Below are positions 9,361-17,176 of a stretch of 58,606 bases of DNA, in pieces. The position numbers and the translations under genes were made by a program. Numbering within the stretch: position 1 is the stretch's first letter; every line of letters begins with the position of its first letter. The notes under the pieces were generated by a model. The model had not been told where the DNA came from. It worked only from the letters and a program-made list of their open reading frames with translations, and did not search any database. The stretch is from Arthrobacter sp. Y81 (lineage in GTDB: Bacteria > Actinomycetota > Actinomycetes > Actinomycetales > Micrococcaceae), in contig NZ_PJIL01000023.1 in NCBI RefSeq assembly GCF_002929335.1, forward strand, positions 1 to 58,606, given 5' to 3'.

Positions 9361-9394
9361 TCTCGGACTGCGTTGTCAACAATGCAGTCCGAGA
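9361..9394. promoter_or_regulatory. 34-bp dyad, probable operator of the 9249-4988 operon
   Basis: Perfect 11-bp arms TCTCGGACTGC (9361-9371) and GCAGTCCGAGA (9384-9394) surround a centre containing TTGTCAACAA, which resembles the TTGT-N2-ACAA half-site pair of VanR-like GntR regulators. On the minus strand the centre also contains TTGACA, with a CAGAAT -10 candidate 18 bases on. It lies 112 bp upstream of the transporter start. The likely binder is the GntR protein at 4988-5638 (inference). Confidence 0.65.
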
Positions 9395-9769
9395 TTTATC
9401 CATCCGCATGACGTGAGGAAACTCTGCGCCATCGGCTCGCTGGCAGCTGCTGCGGAGTCTTCTCGCACATAACGCCTGCGATTTCGTCAAACCGGCGTTC
9501 GCAGGTTGGACACACTTCTCCATGCGCTTACAGCGGCGGGTGAACGGATCAGCCAACGCCGCTTTCACGGGCTCACGCTGTGGGTCGTTGGCCAACCACG
9601 CAATATCTGAATAGCAGGCTGCTGGGCATCAGAATGTCATGGCTATCTTGCCTACCGCAGGAACAGCGCCCCTTCATTTCCTGCTCGCGTAGATACGTAC
9701 AAGAGCAGCCGTGGTCAGGAGGGTCGGTGAAACGTCCTGGCTGCGGAAGCCTGCTGATCCTGCCATGAC

Positions 9770-10005
9770 AGTAAATGCGCAGCACGTCGTCGGATGGGCT
9801 TCCGGGCTCGGCCGTGAGCACCATGATGGCGCTGTCCGCTGCCGTCGGAACTGTTCCAGGTGTGGCAGTCGAAGGCGTGCTCGCCGACGAGTGGGTGCCG
9901 GTAATACTTGATTTCGTATCCTGTTGATGTGATGCGATGCTCGGCCCACCAGGTCCGGAAGTCGGAGTCCCTGGACGGAGAGCTGACCGACGAGGTTTTT
10001 GGATG
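9770..10005 (-). pseudogene. Remnant of an XRE-family regulator (MmyB-like ligand domain)
   Basis: Reading the minus strand with frame changes gives LVGQLSVQ, then DSDFRTWWAEHRI, YYRHPLVGEHAFDCHTWN and, after another shift, DSAIMVLTAEPGSPSDDVLRI. This is the signature of the C-terminal MmyB-like domain of actinobacterial helix-turn-helix regulators. The helix-turn-helix part is absent and at least two frameshifts interrupt what is left, so no product can be made. It lies among other remnants. Confidence 0.65.
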
Positions 10006-10309
10006 AGCACGGAATTTTTCAGCTTAAGTGGATGTACAAAGCCGTCATCCGGTCAGGAGATTGCGGAAACTGAACGCCCACTGCTTGTGGACATGGGCAC
10101 AATCTTCGAGGTCAGTCGCGGGGCCCGCGCAGTATTCGCCCGGACCTGACAGGCATCACATGTGGCGATGCTGGGCGCTTCACCAGTAGACATAGTGATC
10201 GCCAACTTCGTTTTGGAGATGAACGAGACACCCCGTCGCAAACGCTTTTTCCATTCCCGGGCAGAAGCCATGGCGTGGCTAATCACCAGCACCACTGCGT
10301 GATCTGATG

Positions 10310-10735
10310 CCACGCCTAGGGATACTCGACGCTGCGGCGGCCGCGCGGACCGCAGCCGCCGCCGGCGAAGACCCCGGCGCGCTCACCCTGTTCCCCGAAA
10401 CGATCGAACAAACCCGCGAACTCGGCGGCGAGCACGGCGCCTACCGCACTCCGGGCCCAGCACGAGCGCAGCGGCGTTCTTCGACTGGACCAGCTTCGAC
10501 AAGATGGCCTCTTCGACGCCTGGCCTCTCATCGGCCAGCGTCCCGCGCTCATGATCGTCGGCACCCGTGCCATCACCGCATGGATGAGCATCGAAGCTTG
10601 GACACCAAGCCGGCCCCTAGGAACTCGTCTGGATCGAGGACGCCAGCCACGTCGAGCTCTACGACCAAGAGCAGCACGTCGCCCCCGCCCTGGAGAAACA
10701 TAATAGAGTTCGTCGGAAAAACACTCCCCGCCTAA
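10310..10735 (+). pseudogene. Remnant of an alpha/beta hydrolase, C-terminal part
   Basis: Switching frames recovers FDAWPLIGQRPALMIVGT, then ELVWIEDASHVELYDQEQHV and finally IEFVGKTLPA before a TAA at 10733-10735. The ASHVELYD segment would carry the catalytic histidine of a dienelactone-hydrolase/YcjY-like protein. At least three frameshifts are needed, and the nucleophile elbow region is not found. An N-terminal Ala-rich piece from 10307 could belong to the same gene. Confidence 0.6.
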
Positions 10736-10961
10736 CCCTACAAAAACGAAGAGCGGTTTCCGCCAGGCAACCCCCTCGCTGACACCGCGCTCACCCAGCA
10801 GTGGGCACTTGATTAATTGCGTGAAGCGTCAGTGACTGCAACGCAGAATGGAGTCGCAAATGTCCGAGGTTGCCGCGCCTACGGACCTGAGTTAGAGTTT
10901 GCAACTCAGCAATTGATCCCGTTGCCCGTGTCCAGCGGACCAGAACTTACCGAGGAGGAGC

Positions 10962-11489
10962 ATGAGCCGGCCTAACAGCAGCCAGATAGTCGAGAGCTTC
11001 TTCTCGCATGTATGGCAAGCCAAGGATCCTGAGGCGGCCGACGAGTTCGTTGTTGAAGACTTTGTCATCGACAACGCCGGCCACGAAATCCATGGCAGAG
11101 AACGCTTTAAGGACTGGATCCGAACCTTCCTGGGGCAGATCGAGGACTTTGAGTTTCGCACGGTTGAGACGTTCGAGAACCACGACGGTTCTCGCGTCTG
11201 CGCCATGTGGGAGTTCAAGGGGCGCAACAACGGCGCGTTGGGGACCCAGCCGGATGGCCAACCCATCCACATGCACGGCACTGCGGTTTTGGACGTCCGC
11301 GAGGACGGCAAGTTGTTGCGCAACCGCGTACACCGCAACGCACACGAGGTGTTTCGCCACCTCACCGGCACCGCCGCGGATGACGGCCGACATCGCGGAA
11401 CGGACATAGTCGTGAACGAGGAGCAGCAGGAGAACACAAACGGGGCAAGCGTCGCCGTCGTTGGTACGACAGTTCAAGTAGGAACTTGA
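10962..11489 (+). CDS. SnoaL-like/NTF2-fold protein
   Basis: 175 residues from an ATG with GAGGAGGAG directly upstream. Residues about 5-135 fit the SnoaL-like polyketide-cyclase fold: FFSHVWQAKDPEAADEF, then FKDWIRTFLGQIEDFEF, and the late strand motif VLDVREDGKLLRN. Such proteins are small cytoplasmic isomerases, hydrolases or ligand binders. Most relatives end soon after the HEVFRHLTG equivalent; here about 40 further residues follow that look unlike the family and may come from loss of the original stop. It stands alone among pseudogenes. Confidence 0.8.
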   Translation: MSRPNSSQIVESFFSHVWQAKDPEAADEFVVEDFVIDNAGHEIHGRERFKDWIRTFLGQIEDFEFRTVETFENHDGSRVCAMWEFKGRNNGALGTQPDGQPIHMHGTAVLDVREDGKLLRNRVHRNAHEVFRHLTGTAADDGRHRGTDIVVNEEQQENTNGASVAVVGTTVQVGT

Positions 11490-11803
11490 TCAACGAGATC
11501 CTCACCGCTAAGCACTTCTCGTCTCCCCAGATCAGATACCTGGCATTGAAGCGCTCTGCCGACTCGTCGCTTCATTACAGTGACGGCCGGCGATTGTCGA
11601 AGACCTCGCCCTGCTGGACCCCAGTTCTCGCAGCTATTTCTACTCCCGTGCTTTTAACGCCGATAATGGACCATATGTCTATCTTTGCTCTAGCACCGTA
11701 AATGTGTCGTGCCTTGCTGCGTGTGATGGCAGTGCGTGGTGCAGAACATCGTCGAGGCAGGCAGTAGCCAACGAATAAGCAGCCGTGCCGACACTAGGCA
11801 TGA

Positions 11804-11854
11804 ATCCCGCAAGTCCCGCGGATACTACTAGCGCCTCCGCGGGACTTGCGGGAT
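11804..11854 (-). terminator. Hairpin with perfect 19-bp arms
   Basis: Arms ATCCCGCAAGTCCCGCGGA (11804-11822) and its exact complement (11836-11854) surround a 13-base loop. It lies just beyond the stop codon of the decayed minus-strand gene at 11866-12162, where a terminator would be expected, but there is no T-run. It may be a factor-dependent terminator, an mRNA-stabilising structure or a palindromic repeat element. Confidence 0.55.
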
Positions 11855-11865
11855 AGGTAGGGCTT

Positions 11866-12162
11866 TCAGCCTTCTCGGGCGGCTTCTTTGATCTTGTCGA
11901 CAGCGGCATTGAAACCGTCGCGGGGTGCCGCTGGACCCGGCGATCTTCTGGACGAGGAGGTCATCAATCCTGCGGTCAACAACAACTGCCCGGACAGCAT
12001 CTGTGAACCTCTGGTGGTAGTCCAAAGAGGTGGGAGCTGTAGCATTCCGGGTCATCCGGACGGTTGTGACATCGCCGTTCTCCAGCGTCAACTTGACGCT
12101 CGTGCTGGACGGTTGGTCTCCATATGAGCCTGTGGCTTCATCTCACCGTCTGTTTGGGACAT
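11866..12162 (-). pseudogene. Small hypothetical gene, apparently broken by two frameshifts
   Basis: Starting at an ATG at 12162 (MSQTDGEMKPQAHMETN), the frame must shift once to continue as SVKLTLENGDVTTVRMTRN... and DRRIDDLLVQKIAGSSGTP, and shift again to give DGFNAAVDKIKEAAREG and a TGA at 11866-11868. Joined, this would be about 98 residues with protein-like composition. I do not recognise the family. An alternative is a shorter intact gene from the TTG at 12091, which would end in a basic, unlikely tail. Confidence 0.4.
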
Positions 12163-12219
12163 CCAGCAGGCTTCAGAGACGGCCATAACAGTTGCTTCCT
12201 GTGCTTCCTGCTGACACGG

Positions 12220-13395
12220 TCAGTAGGAGCGGGGCAGGCCCAGGACCTTGGTGGCCACGAAGCTCTTGATCATGTTGTTGTTGATCGGGGCCACCTGGAA
12301 CATGCGGGTTTCGCGGAACTTGCGTTCGACGTCGTACTCGTCCACGAAGCCGTATCCGCCGTGGGTATCGAGGCAGGCGTTGGCGGCGGCCCAACTGGCT
12401 TCGGAGGCGAGGTGCTTGGCCATGTTCGCCTCGGCGCCGCAGGGTTCGCCGGCGTCGAAGAGCCGGGCGGCCTCGTAGCGCATCATGTCTGCGGCCCGGA
12501 CCTTCATGTACGCGTCGGTGATGGGGAACTGCACGCCCTGGTTGGTGCCGATCTTGCGGCCGAAGACCTCACGGCTGTTGGCGTATTCCACGCCCCGCTT
12601 CGTGAACCAGTAGCCGTCGCCGATCGCTTCGGAGGCCAGCAGGATGCGCTCGGCGTTCCAGCCGTCGATGACGTAGCGGAAGCCCTTGCCCACCTCGCCG
12701 ATCACGGCCGATGCCGGCACGCGCATGCCGCGGTAGAAGACCTGGTTGGTGGCGTAGTTGAACATGGTGCGGACCTTGACGACCTCAAGCGACTCAGGCT
12801 GTTCGGCCCGGACCTGGCGCAGGTCCACCAGGAAAAGCGTCAGGCCGTGGGTCTTGTCGGCACCCTTGCCCTCGGGCTTCTCGGAGGTGCGCGCCAGGAC
12901 AAAGAGAAGATCGGACTCATCAATGCGGCTGGTCCAGCTCTTGTGGCCGGTGATGACGAAATCGTCGCCATCGCGGACGGCCGCAGTCTCGATGCTGGTG
13001 GTGTCCGAGCCCGCCTTGTCCTCGGTGATGGAGAAGGCCTGGAGCCGCAGTTCGCCGGCGGCGATCTGCGTCAGGTATTCCTGCTTCTGGGCGGTGTTGC
13101 CGTGCCGCAGCAGGGCACCCATGGTGTACATCTGTGCGTGGCATGCCGCTGAGTGGCCGCCGGACTTGTTGATTTCCTCCATGATGACGCTGGCCTCGGT
13201 CAGGCCCAGGCCCAGGCCGCCGTACTCGGCCGGGATCAGCGCCGAAAGCAGGCCCGCCTCGGTGAGGGTATTTACGAACTCCTGCGGGTAGCGGCGGTTG
13301 CGGTCCGTCTCGCGCCAGTACTCGTCCGGAAAGCCTTCGCACAGGAGACGGGTCTGCTCGCGCAGCTGGTCCAGTCCGGCAGTCAGGGTGTGCAT
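12220..13395 (-). CDS. Acyl-CoA dehydrogenase (FadE type)
   Basis: 391 residues from an ATG at 13395 with GAAGGAG upstream; the frame is open further but without a site. It is an FAD enzyme that makes a 2,3-double bond in an acyl-CoA. Visible marks are AEYGGLGLGLTEASVIMEEI, the FAD/substrate strand AFSITEDKAGSDTTSI, and the C-terminal LDTHGGYGFVDEYDVERKFRETR. It faces a MaoC hydratase and a CitE-like lyase across a 219-bp gap. That trio parallels M. tuberculosis Rv2500c-Rv2499c-Rv2498c, linked to leucine/itaconate-type branched acids, so a short branched acyl-CoA is the likely substrate (inference). Confidence 0.93.
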   Translation of the reverse strand: MHTLTAGLDQLREQTRLLCEGFPDEYWRETDRNRRYPQEFVNTLTEAGLLSALIPAEYGGLGLGLTEASVIMEEINKSGGHSAACHAQMYTMGALLRHGNTAQKQEYLTQIAAGELRLQAFSITEDKAGSDTTSIETAAVRDGDDFVITGHKSWTSRIDESDLLFVLARTSEKPEGKGADKTHGLTLFLVDLRQVRAEQPESLEVVKVRTMFNYATNQVFYRGMRVPASAVIGEVGKGFRYVIDGWNAERILLASEAIGDGYWFTKRGVEYANSREVFGRKIGTNQGVQFPITDAYMKVRAADMMRYEAARLFDAGEPCGAEANMAKHLASEASWAAANACLDTHGGYGFVDEYDVERKFRETRMFQVAPINNNMIKSFVATKVLGLPRSY

Positions 13396-13453
13396 CGGTG
13401 CTCCTTCGAAACGTTGCTGGCGACCTTCCGTCACCTCTGCAAATGACACTACG

Positions 13454-13463
13454 CAATATATTG
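13454..13463. promoter_or_regulatory. Palindromic operator CAATATATTG, minus-strand side
   Basis: CAATATATTG is a perfect 10-bp palindrome in otherwise GC-rich DNA, 59 bp upstream of the acyl-CoA dehydrogenase start. A near-identical site lies at 13552, giving one site per divergent promoter. The probable binder is the GntR protein at 15124 (inference). Confidence 0.6.
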
Positions 13464-13551
13464 GCATCTCACAAGAGGTACCCGGGGTAATCACGCGAAC
13501 CAAAAATCCTTGACATATAGCGAATTATTCCGTCAGACTGGCGTGGAGATC

Positions 13552-13561
13552 TAATATATTG
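13552..13561. promoter_or_regulatory. Operator TAATATATTG, plus-strand side
   Basis: Nine of ten bases match the site at 13454. It lies 54 bp upstream of the MaoC start. A TTGACA at 13510-13515 could be the -35 box of this promoter, with a weak -10 (CAGACT) 18 bases on, so a bound protein would sit just downstream of the start of transcription. Confidence 0.55.
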
Positions 13562-13614
13562 GGCGTTCACGGAGCACTATCGCCGCCGGATGCAGCGAAC
13601 CAAGGAGACCATCG

Positions 13615-14181
13615 ATGACCAAAGAAGCAGCCCAGGCGCCAGTCGGGGAAGGCCGCGTAGTAGAAGGCTGGACAGGCCGCCTGTTTGAGGACTTCTCGCC
13701 CGGGGACATCTACTACCACCCCTTCGGCAAGACAGTGACCGAGGCGGACAACCAGTCCTTCACCCTGATGACGCAGAATGTGGCGAAGACCCACGTCGAC
13801 CGTAATTTCGCCAAGGCCACCGAGTTTGGCCTGCCGCTGGTCAACTCCACGTTCACGCTCGCGCTGGTCACCGGCCAGTCCACCATCGACCTGTCCATGA
13901 ACGTCTTCGCGAACATGGGCTGGGACGAGGTCCGCATGCCGAACCCCGTCTATGAAGGCGACACTATCTACTCTCGCTCCAAGGTCCTCTCCATCCGGGA
14001 GTCCAAGTCCCGCCCCAACCTCGGCCTTGTCACCGTCGCGACCGAGGGCTTCAATCAGGACAGCAAGATCGTGATCAGCTACCGCCGGACGTTTATGGTC
14101 TACCGGCAGGGGCACCTTCCCGGCGTCGAATCCGCCCGCCCCAACGAGTCCAGCCTGCCCTCGATCGGAGACTTCCAGTGA
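13615..14181 (+). CDS. MaoC-family acyl-CoA hydratase (itaconyl/mesaconyl-CoA hydratase-like)
   Basis: 188 residues with a single hot-dog fold. The dehydratase-like segment EADNQSFTLMTQNVAKTHVDRNFAKATEFG carries the Asp and His expected for the hydratase-2 active site, and NPVYEGDTIYSRSKVLSIRESKS is typical of the MaoC group acting on C5 dicarboxylic CoA esters. It would add water to an enoyl-CoA. It is coupled by GTGA overlap to the CitE-like lyase; a hydratase followed by a citramalyl-CoA-type lyase is the layout of itaconate/mesaconate breakdown, giving acetyl-CoA and pyruvate. The exact substrate is inferred. Confidence 0.9.
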   Translation: MTKEAAQAPVGEGRVVEGWTGRLFEDFSPGDIYYHPFGKTVTEADNQSFTLMTQNVAKTHVDRNFAKATEFGLPLVNSTFTLALVTGQSTIDLSMNVFANMGWDEVRMPNPVYEGDTIYSRSKVLSIRESKSRPNLGLVTVATEGFNQDSKIVISYRRTFMVYRQGHLPGVESARPNESSLPSIGDFQ

Positions 14182-15050
14182 CGGCGGCAGGAAGCCTCGC
14201 CGTTTCCGGCGCCGACACCGTCGCACAGGCAGTCACCGCGCTGTTCGTTCCCGGTGACCGCCCCGAACGGTTCGCCAAGGCCGCCGCGGCAGGCGCCGGC
14301 GTCGTGATCATCGACCTCGAGGACGCCGTCGCGCCGGCCGCGAAGTCCGCTGCGCTGACCGCGACGCTGGAGGCAGTGGCGCCCGACGGCGGCGGTGCCC
14401 GCGTGCGTGCGCTGGTGCGGGTGAACCCCCAAGGTTCCCGCCAGTACGACGCCGACATCACCATGCTGCTCTCCGCCGCCCGGACGCCGGGCTCGGGTCT
14501 GCTCGGCATCATGGTGCCGAAGGCGGAAGACGCCGGCGCATTGCGCCAACTCCGTGCCGACATGCCAAATCACCTTGCTCTGGTCCCACTCATTGAATCC
14601 GCCCTCGGCGTGGTCAACGCACTGAAACTGGCCCGCGTGCCTGGCGTGACCCGACTAGCCTTCGGCGCCATCGACTTCGCCCTGGACATCGATGCCGAAG
14701 GCGGGGACCGCTTCCTGGACCACGCCCGGTCCGAGCTGGTCCTGGCCTCCCGCGCCGCCGGCATCGCCGCGCCGCTCGATTCACCCTCCACTGATATCAA
14801 GGACGCCGGCAAAGTGGCCGACTCTGCCCGGCTCGCCCGGAACTTCGGCTTCGGGGGCAAGCTCTGCATCCACCCCGCCCAGCTGGCCACTGTGCACGGG
14901 GCATTCGCACCCACACAGGTCGACGTAGAGTGGGCGCAGTCCGTCATCGGCGCCGAAGGCGGCGCCGCCCAAGTGGACGGCCAGATGATCGACCGCCCCG
15001 TCACCGAGCGGGCCAAACGCATCCTGCAGCGCGCAGGGAAGGAGCAGTAA
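14178..15050 (+). CDS. CoA-ester lyase, HpcH/CitE family (citramalyl-CoA lyase-like)
   Basis: 290 residues from a GTG that overlaps the upstream stop by 4 nt. TIM-barrel marks are LFVPGDRPERFAKA, IIDLEDAV (metal-site region), RVNPQG, PLIESALG (Glu ligand) and FGAIDFALDI (Asp ligand), followed by GGKLCIHPAQL. These are the residues of the CitE-like stand-alone lyases that cleave 3-hydroxyacyl-CoA such as (S)-citramalyl-CoA or malyl-CoA with Mg2+. Context with a MaoC hydratase and an acyl-CoA dehydrogenase favours a citramalyl-CoA role, but malyl- or HMG-CoA-like substrates cannot be excluded. Confidence 0.92.
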   Translation: MTAAGSLAVSGADTVAQAVTALFVPGDRPERFAKAAAAGAGVVIIDLEDAVAPAAKSAALTATLEAVAPDGGGARVRALVRVNPQGSRQYDADITMLLSAARTPGSGLLGIMVPKAEDAGALRQLRADMPNHLALVPLIESALGVVNALKLARVPGVTRLAFGAIDFALDIDAEGGDRFLDHARSELVLASRAAGIAAPLDSPSTDIKDAGKVADSARLARNFGFGGKLCIHPAQLATVHGAFAPTQVDVEWAQSVIGAEGGAAQVDGQMIDRPVTERAKRILQRAGKEQ

Positions 15051-15123
15051 CAGCCGCCCCTGCTCCTGCAGGACTCGGATCCGGGCCCGGGCGTGGCTCA
15101 TGACGTAAGTTAGAACGGGAAAA

Positions 15124-15846
15124 ATGATGAGAAAGAGTCCGGAGACCATGACTAGCCGCCGTCCCCGCAGCAGTGCACGCCCGCAACTGAGCGAGAAGGC
15201 CACCGCCCATATCCGAGGCCTCATCATGTCAGGCGAACTGCAGCCTGGGACCCTTGTCCGGCCAGAGACCATCGGTGAGGACCTGGGCATTTCCACGACG
15301 CCGGCCCGCGAGGCCCTGCAGGCCCTGCGCGTGGAGGGCTTTCTGGAACTCGTGCCACGGCATGGATTCGTGGTGGCGCCGCTGACCGGACAGGACATCC
15401 GCGACCTATTTCAGGTCCAGGCACTCATCGGCGGCGAACTTGCCGCCCGCGCCGCCGCCAACGCGAGCGAGCAGGACGTGGCCGAACTCGAGGCACTGCA
15501 CCACGAGCTGATCGCGGCCGCCGCCCGGAACGACCACGACCGCCTCGAAGAAAAGAACCACGCCTTCCACCGCGAGATCAACCTGCTGGCCGATTCCCGG
15601 AAAACCGTCTGGGTCCTGGGACTGGTCACACGATACGTCCCCCGGCAGTTCTACTCCGCTATCCCCGGCTGGCCGCAGGCCACCATGAACGACCACGCCG
15701 AACTACTCAAGGGCATCCAGGCACAGGACCCGGAGGCAACCCGGTCCGCCATGCAGCGGCACATCGTCCACTCAGGCGAACTGCTGGCCGCCCACTTCGA
15801 CGCGCGCGTCGCCGCGGCGACGGCTGAAACGGAAAAGGGCGACTGA
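15124..15846 (+). CDS. GntR-family regulator (FCD type)
   Basis: 240 residues. The winged helix lies at about residues 20-85 (ATAHIRGLIMSGELQPGTLV...LGISTTPAREALQALRVEGFLELVPRHGFVV). The FCD domain follows, with metal-type residues in KNHAFHREIN, NDHAELL and MQRHIVHSGELL. The start could be ATG 15124, 15127 or 15148; no strong ribosome site separates them. It is 73 bp behind the CitE-like gene and is the natural candidate to bind the two AATATATTG sites in the 13396-13614 divergent promoter. Confidence 0.9.
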   Translation: MMRKSPETMTSRRPRSSARPQLSEKATAHIRGLIMSGELQPGTLVRPETIGEDLGISTTPAREALQALRVEGFLELVPRHGFVVAPLTGQDIRDLFQVQALIGGELAARAAANASEQDVAELEALHHELIAAAARNDHDRLEEKNHAFHREINLLADSRKTVWVLGLVTRYVPRQFYSAIPGWPQATMNDHAELLKGIQAQDPEATRSAMQRHIVHSGELLAAHFDARVAAATAETEKGD

Positions 15847-15931
15847 GCAAATCACGCCTGATTCGAGAGGACTGAGCACCTTGGATCGGCGGATAAATGG
15901 TAAGGCTGGACATCTTCCCACCACGGTCATC

Positions 15932-17176
15932 CTATTGTTGCCCGGGTGTCCGTATGTCCGGCGTCGGGATACAGGTCCCCCGCCGAGGCCTTAGTTGTGC
16001 GACCGCCCCAAGGACAGCAACTACAATCACCGCTACGCCGTAGATGTAGCTCGTAGTCTTCAGGCCGGTCATATCTGCCAGGAATCCGGCGCAGATTACA
16101 GGTACCGAGCCCGCCACGTAGCAAGCCATGTAGATGCCCGAGAATGTCTGAGCCTTGTCCAACGAGGGCGCCATCCTCTCAACGAGACGAAAAGCTCCTG
16201 AATTGGCAAGACCGAATCCAATGCCGCTGACTGCTGCAGCCACCAAGCACCAGCTCAAGGACCTGAGGGACACAGCTGTTAGCAAAATGGCCATTCCTCC
16301 AATGAGGAAGCAACATCCCGCTATGGCTGTAGTCCGGGCCGGCGCAGCCAGACTTGGGATCGAACATACCGCGCCCGTTCCAGCTAAAAGGGCGATGGCC
16401 GCGGCACCCGCCAGGTCCGAGGCACCCTCGAATGACAACAGCATCACACTGGGGAGCAGGCTCATGAAGTAGCTTCCGGTCATCCATACCGCGCTCACCA
16501 CGGGGACTACGCCCCAAAAACTGGTCCGGGCCTGTACGGGAACCCGGACGTGTGGGAGCAACGATTTCCTGGCGCCAGGCTTCCTTGCGGTAGTCTCCGG
16601 TGTCAGCTGGACGAAGACGATTCCTGCCACGAAGGTCCCAGCCAGTAAGGAAAAGACCATGGGTCCGGGAGTCGTCATGGTGTGCGCCAACAGTCCGGCC
16701 ATCAGAGCCCCAGTTCCCATCCCTCCTTGGGTGGCAAAGCTGGCAATGATGGGCCCTGTTGCTGGTCGCTGCGGCGAGGCGAGTTCGGTGAGCATTGCGC
16801 TGAGAGTGGCTGTTGCTGTGCCTGTCGCAAGTCCTTGAAGGGCCCTTCCGGCGATGACCCACTGCACATTCGTGGCGAAACAGAGTACGAGCATGGCCGA
16901 AATTTCGACACCCAGTGCACAAGCCAGGACAGGCCGTCGCCCGACGAAGTCGGACAGCGCGCCGACAACGAGAATGGCGAGCATCATTGTTACGACGTAG
17001 GCAGAGAAAGCCAGTGTCAGCACCCACGAGGGGAACGCCCAATCAGCTTGCATCCTCGCGTACAAAGGCGAGGGTGCTCCTGCGGCCACGAACATCGCAA
17101 AGAACAGCAAGGACATCGCCATCAATGCCTTGGAAGTGGGCATTCGGAGGGTGCTTGCGGATAGAAGGAGCTTCAT
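15932..17176 (-). CDS. MFS transporter
   Basis: 414 residues, strongly hydrophobic. The second helix pair carries LSDFVGRRPVLA, the conserved MFS loop, and GRALQGLATGTATATLSAMLTEL resembles drug/sugar exporters of the AraJ/CynX type more than the MHS importers elsewhere in the window. The ATG overlaps the stop of the MBL-fold gene by ATGA. It is the last gene of the minus-strand unit that starts with the racemase-like gene at 19441, and might export or import the compound handled by that unit. Confidence 0.9.
   Translation of the reverse strand: MKLLLSASTLRMPTSKALMAMSLLFFAMFVAAGAPSPLYARMQADWAFPSWVLTLAFSAYVVTMMLAILVVGALSDFVGRRPVLACALGVEISAMLVLCFATNVQWVIAGRALQGLATGTATATLSAMLTELASPQRPATGPIIASFATQGGMGTGALMAGLLAHTMTTPGPMVFSLLAGTFVAGIVFVQLTPETTARKPGARKSLLPHVRVPVQARTSFWGVVPVVSAVWMTGSYFMSLLPSVMLLSFEGASDLAGAAAIALLAGTGAVCSIPSLAAPARTTAIAGCCFLIGGMAILLTAVSLRSLSWCLVAAAVSGIGFGLANSGAFRLVERMAPSLDKAQTFSGIYMACYVAGSVPVICAGFLADMTGLKTTSYIYGVAVIVVAVLGAVAQLRPRRGTCIPTPDIRTPGQQ

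Noticed and set aside
12124..13152. A 342-residue plus-strand frame opposite the acyl-CoA dehydrogenase
   Set aside because: Antisense to an intact dehydrogenase; no recognisable domain.
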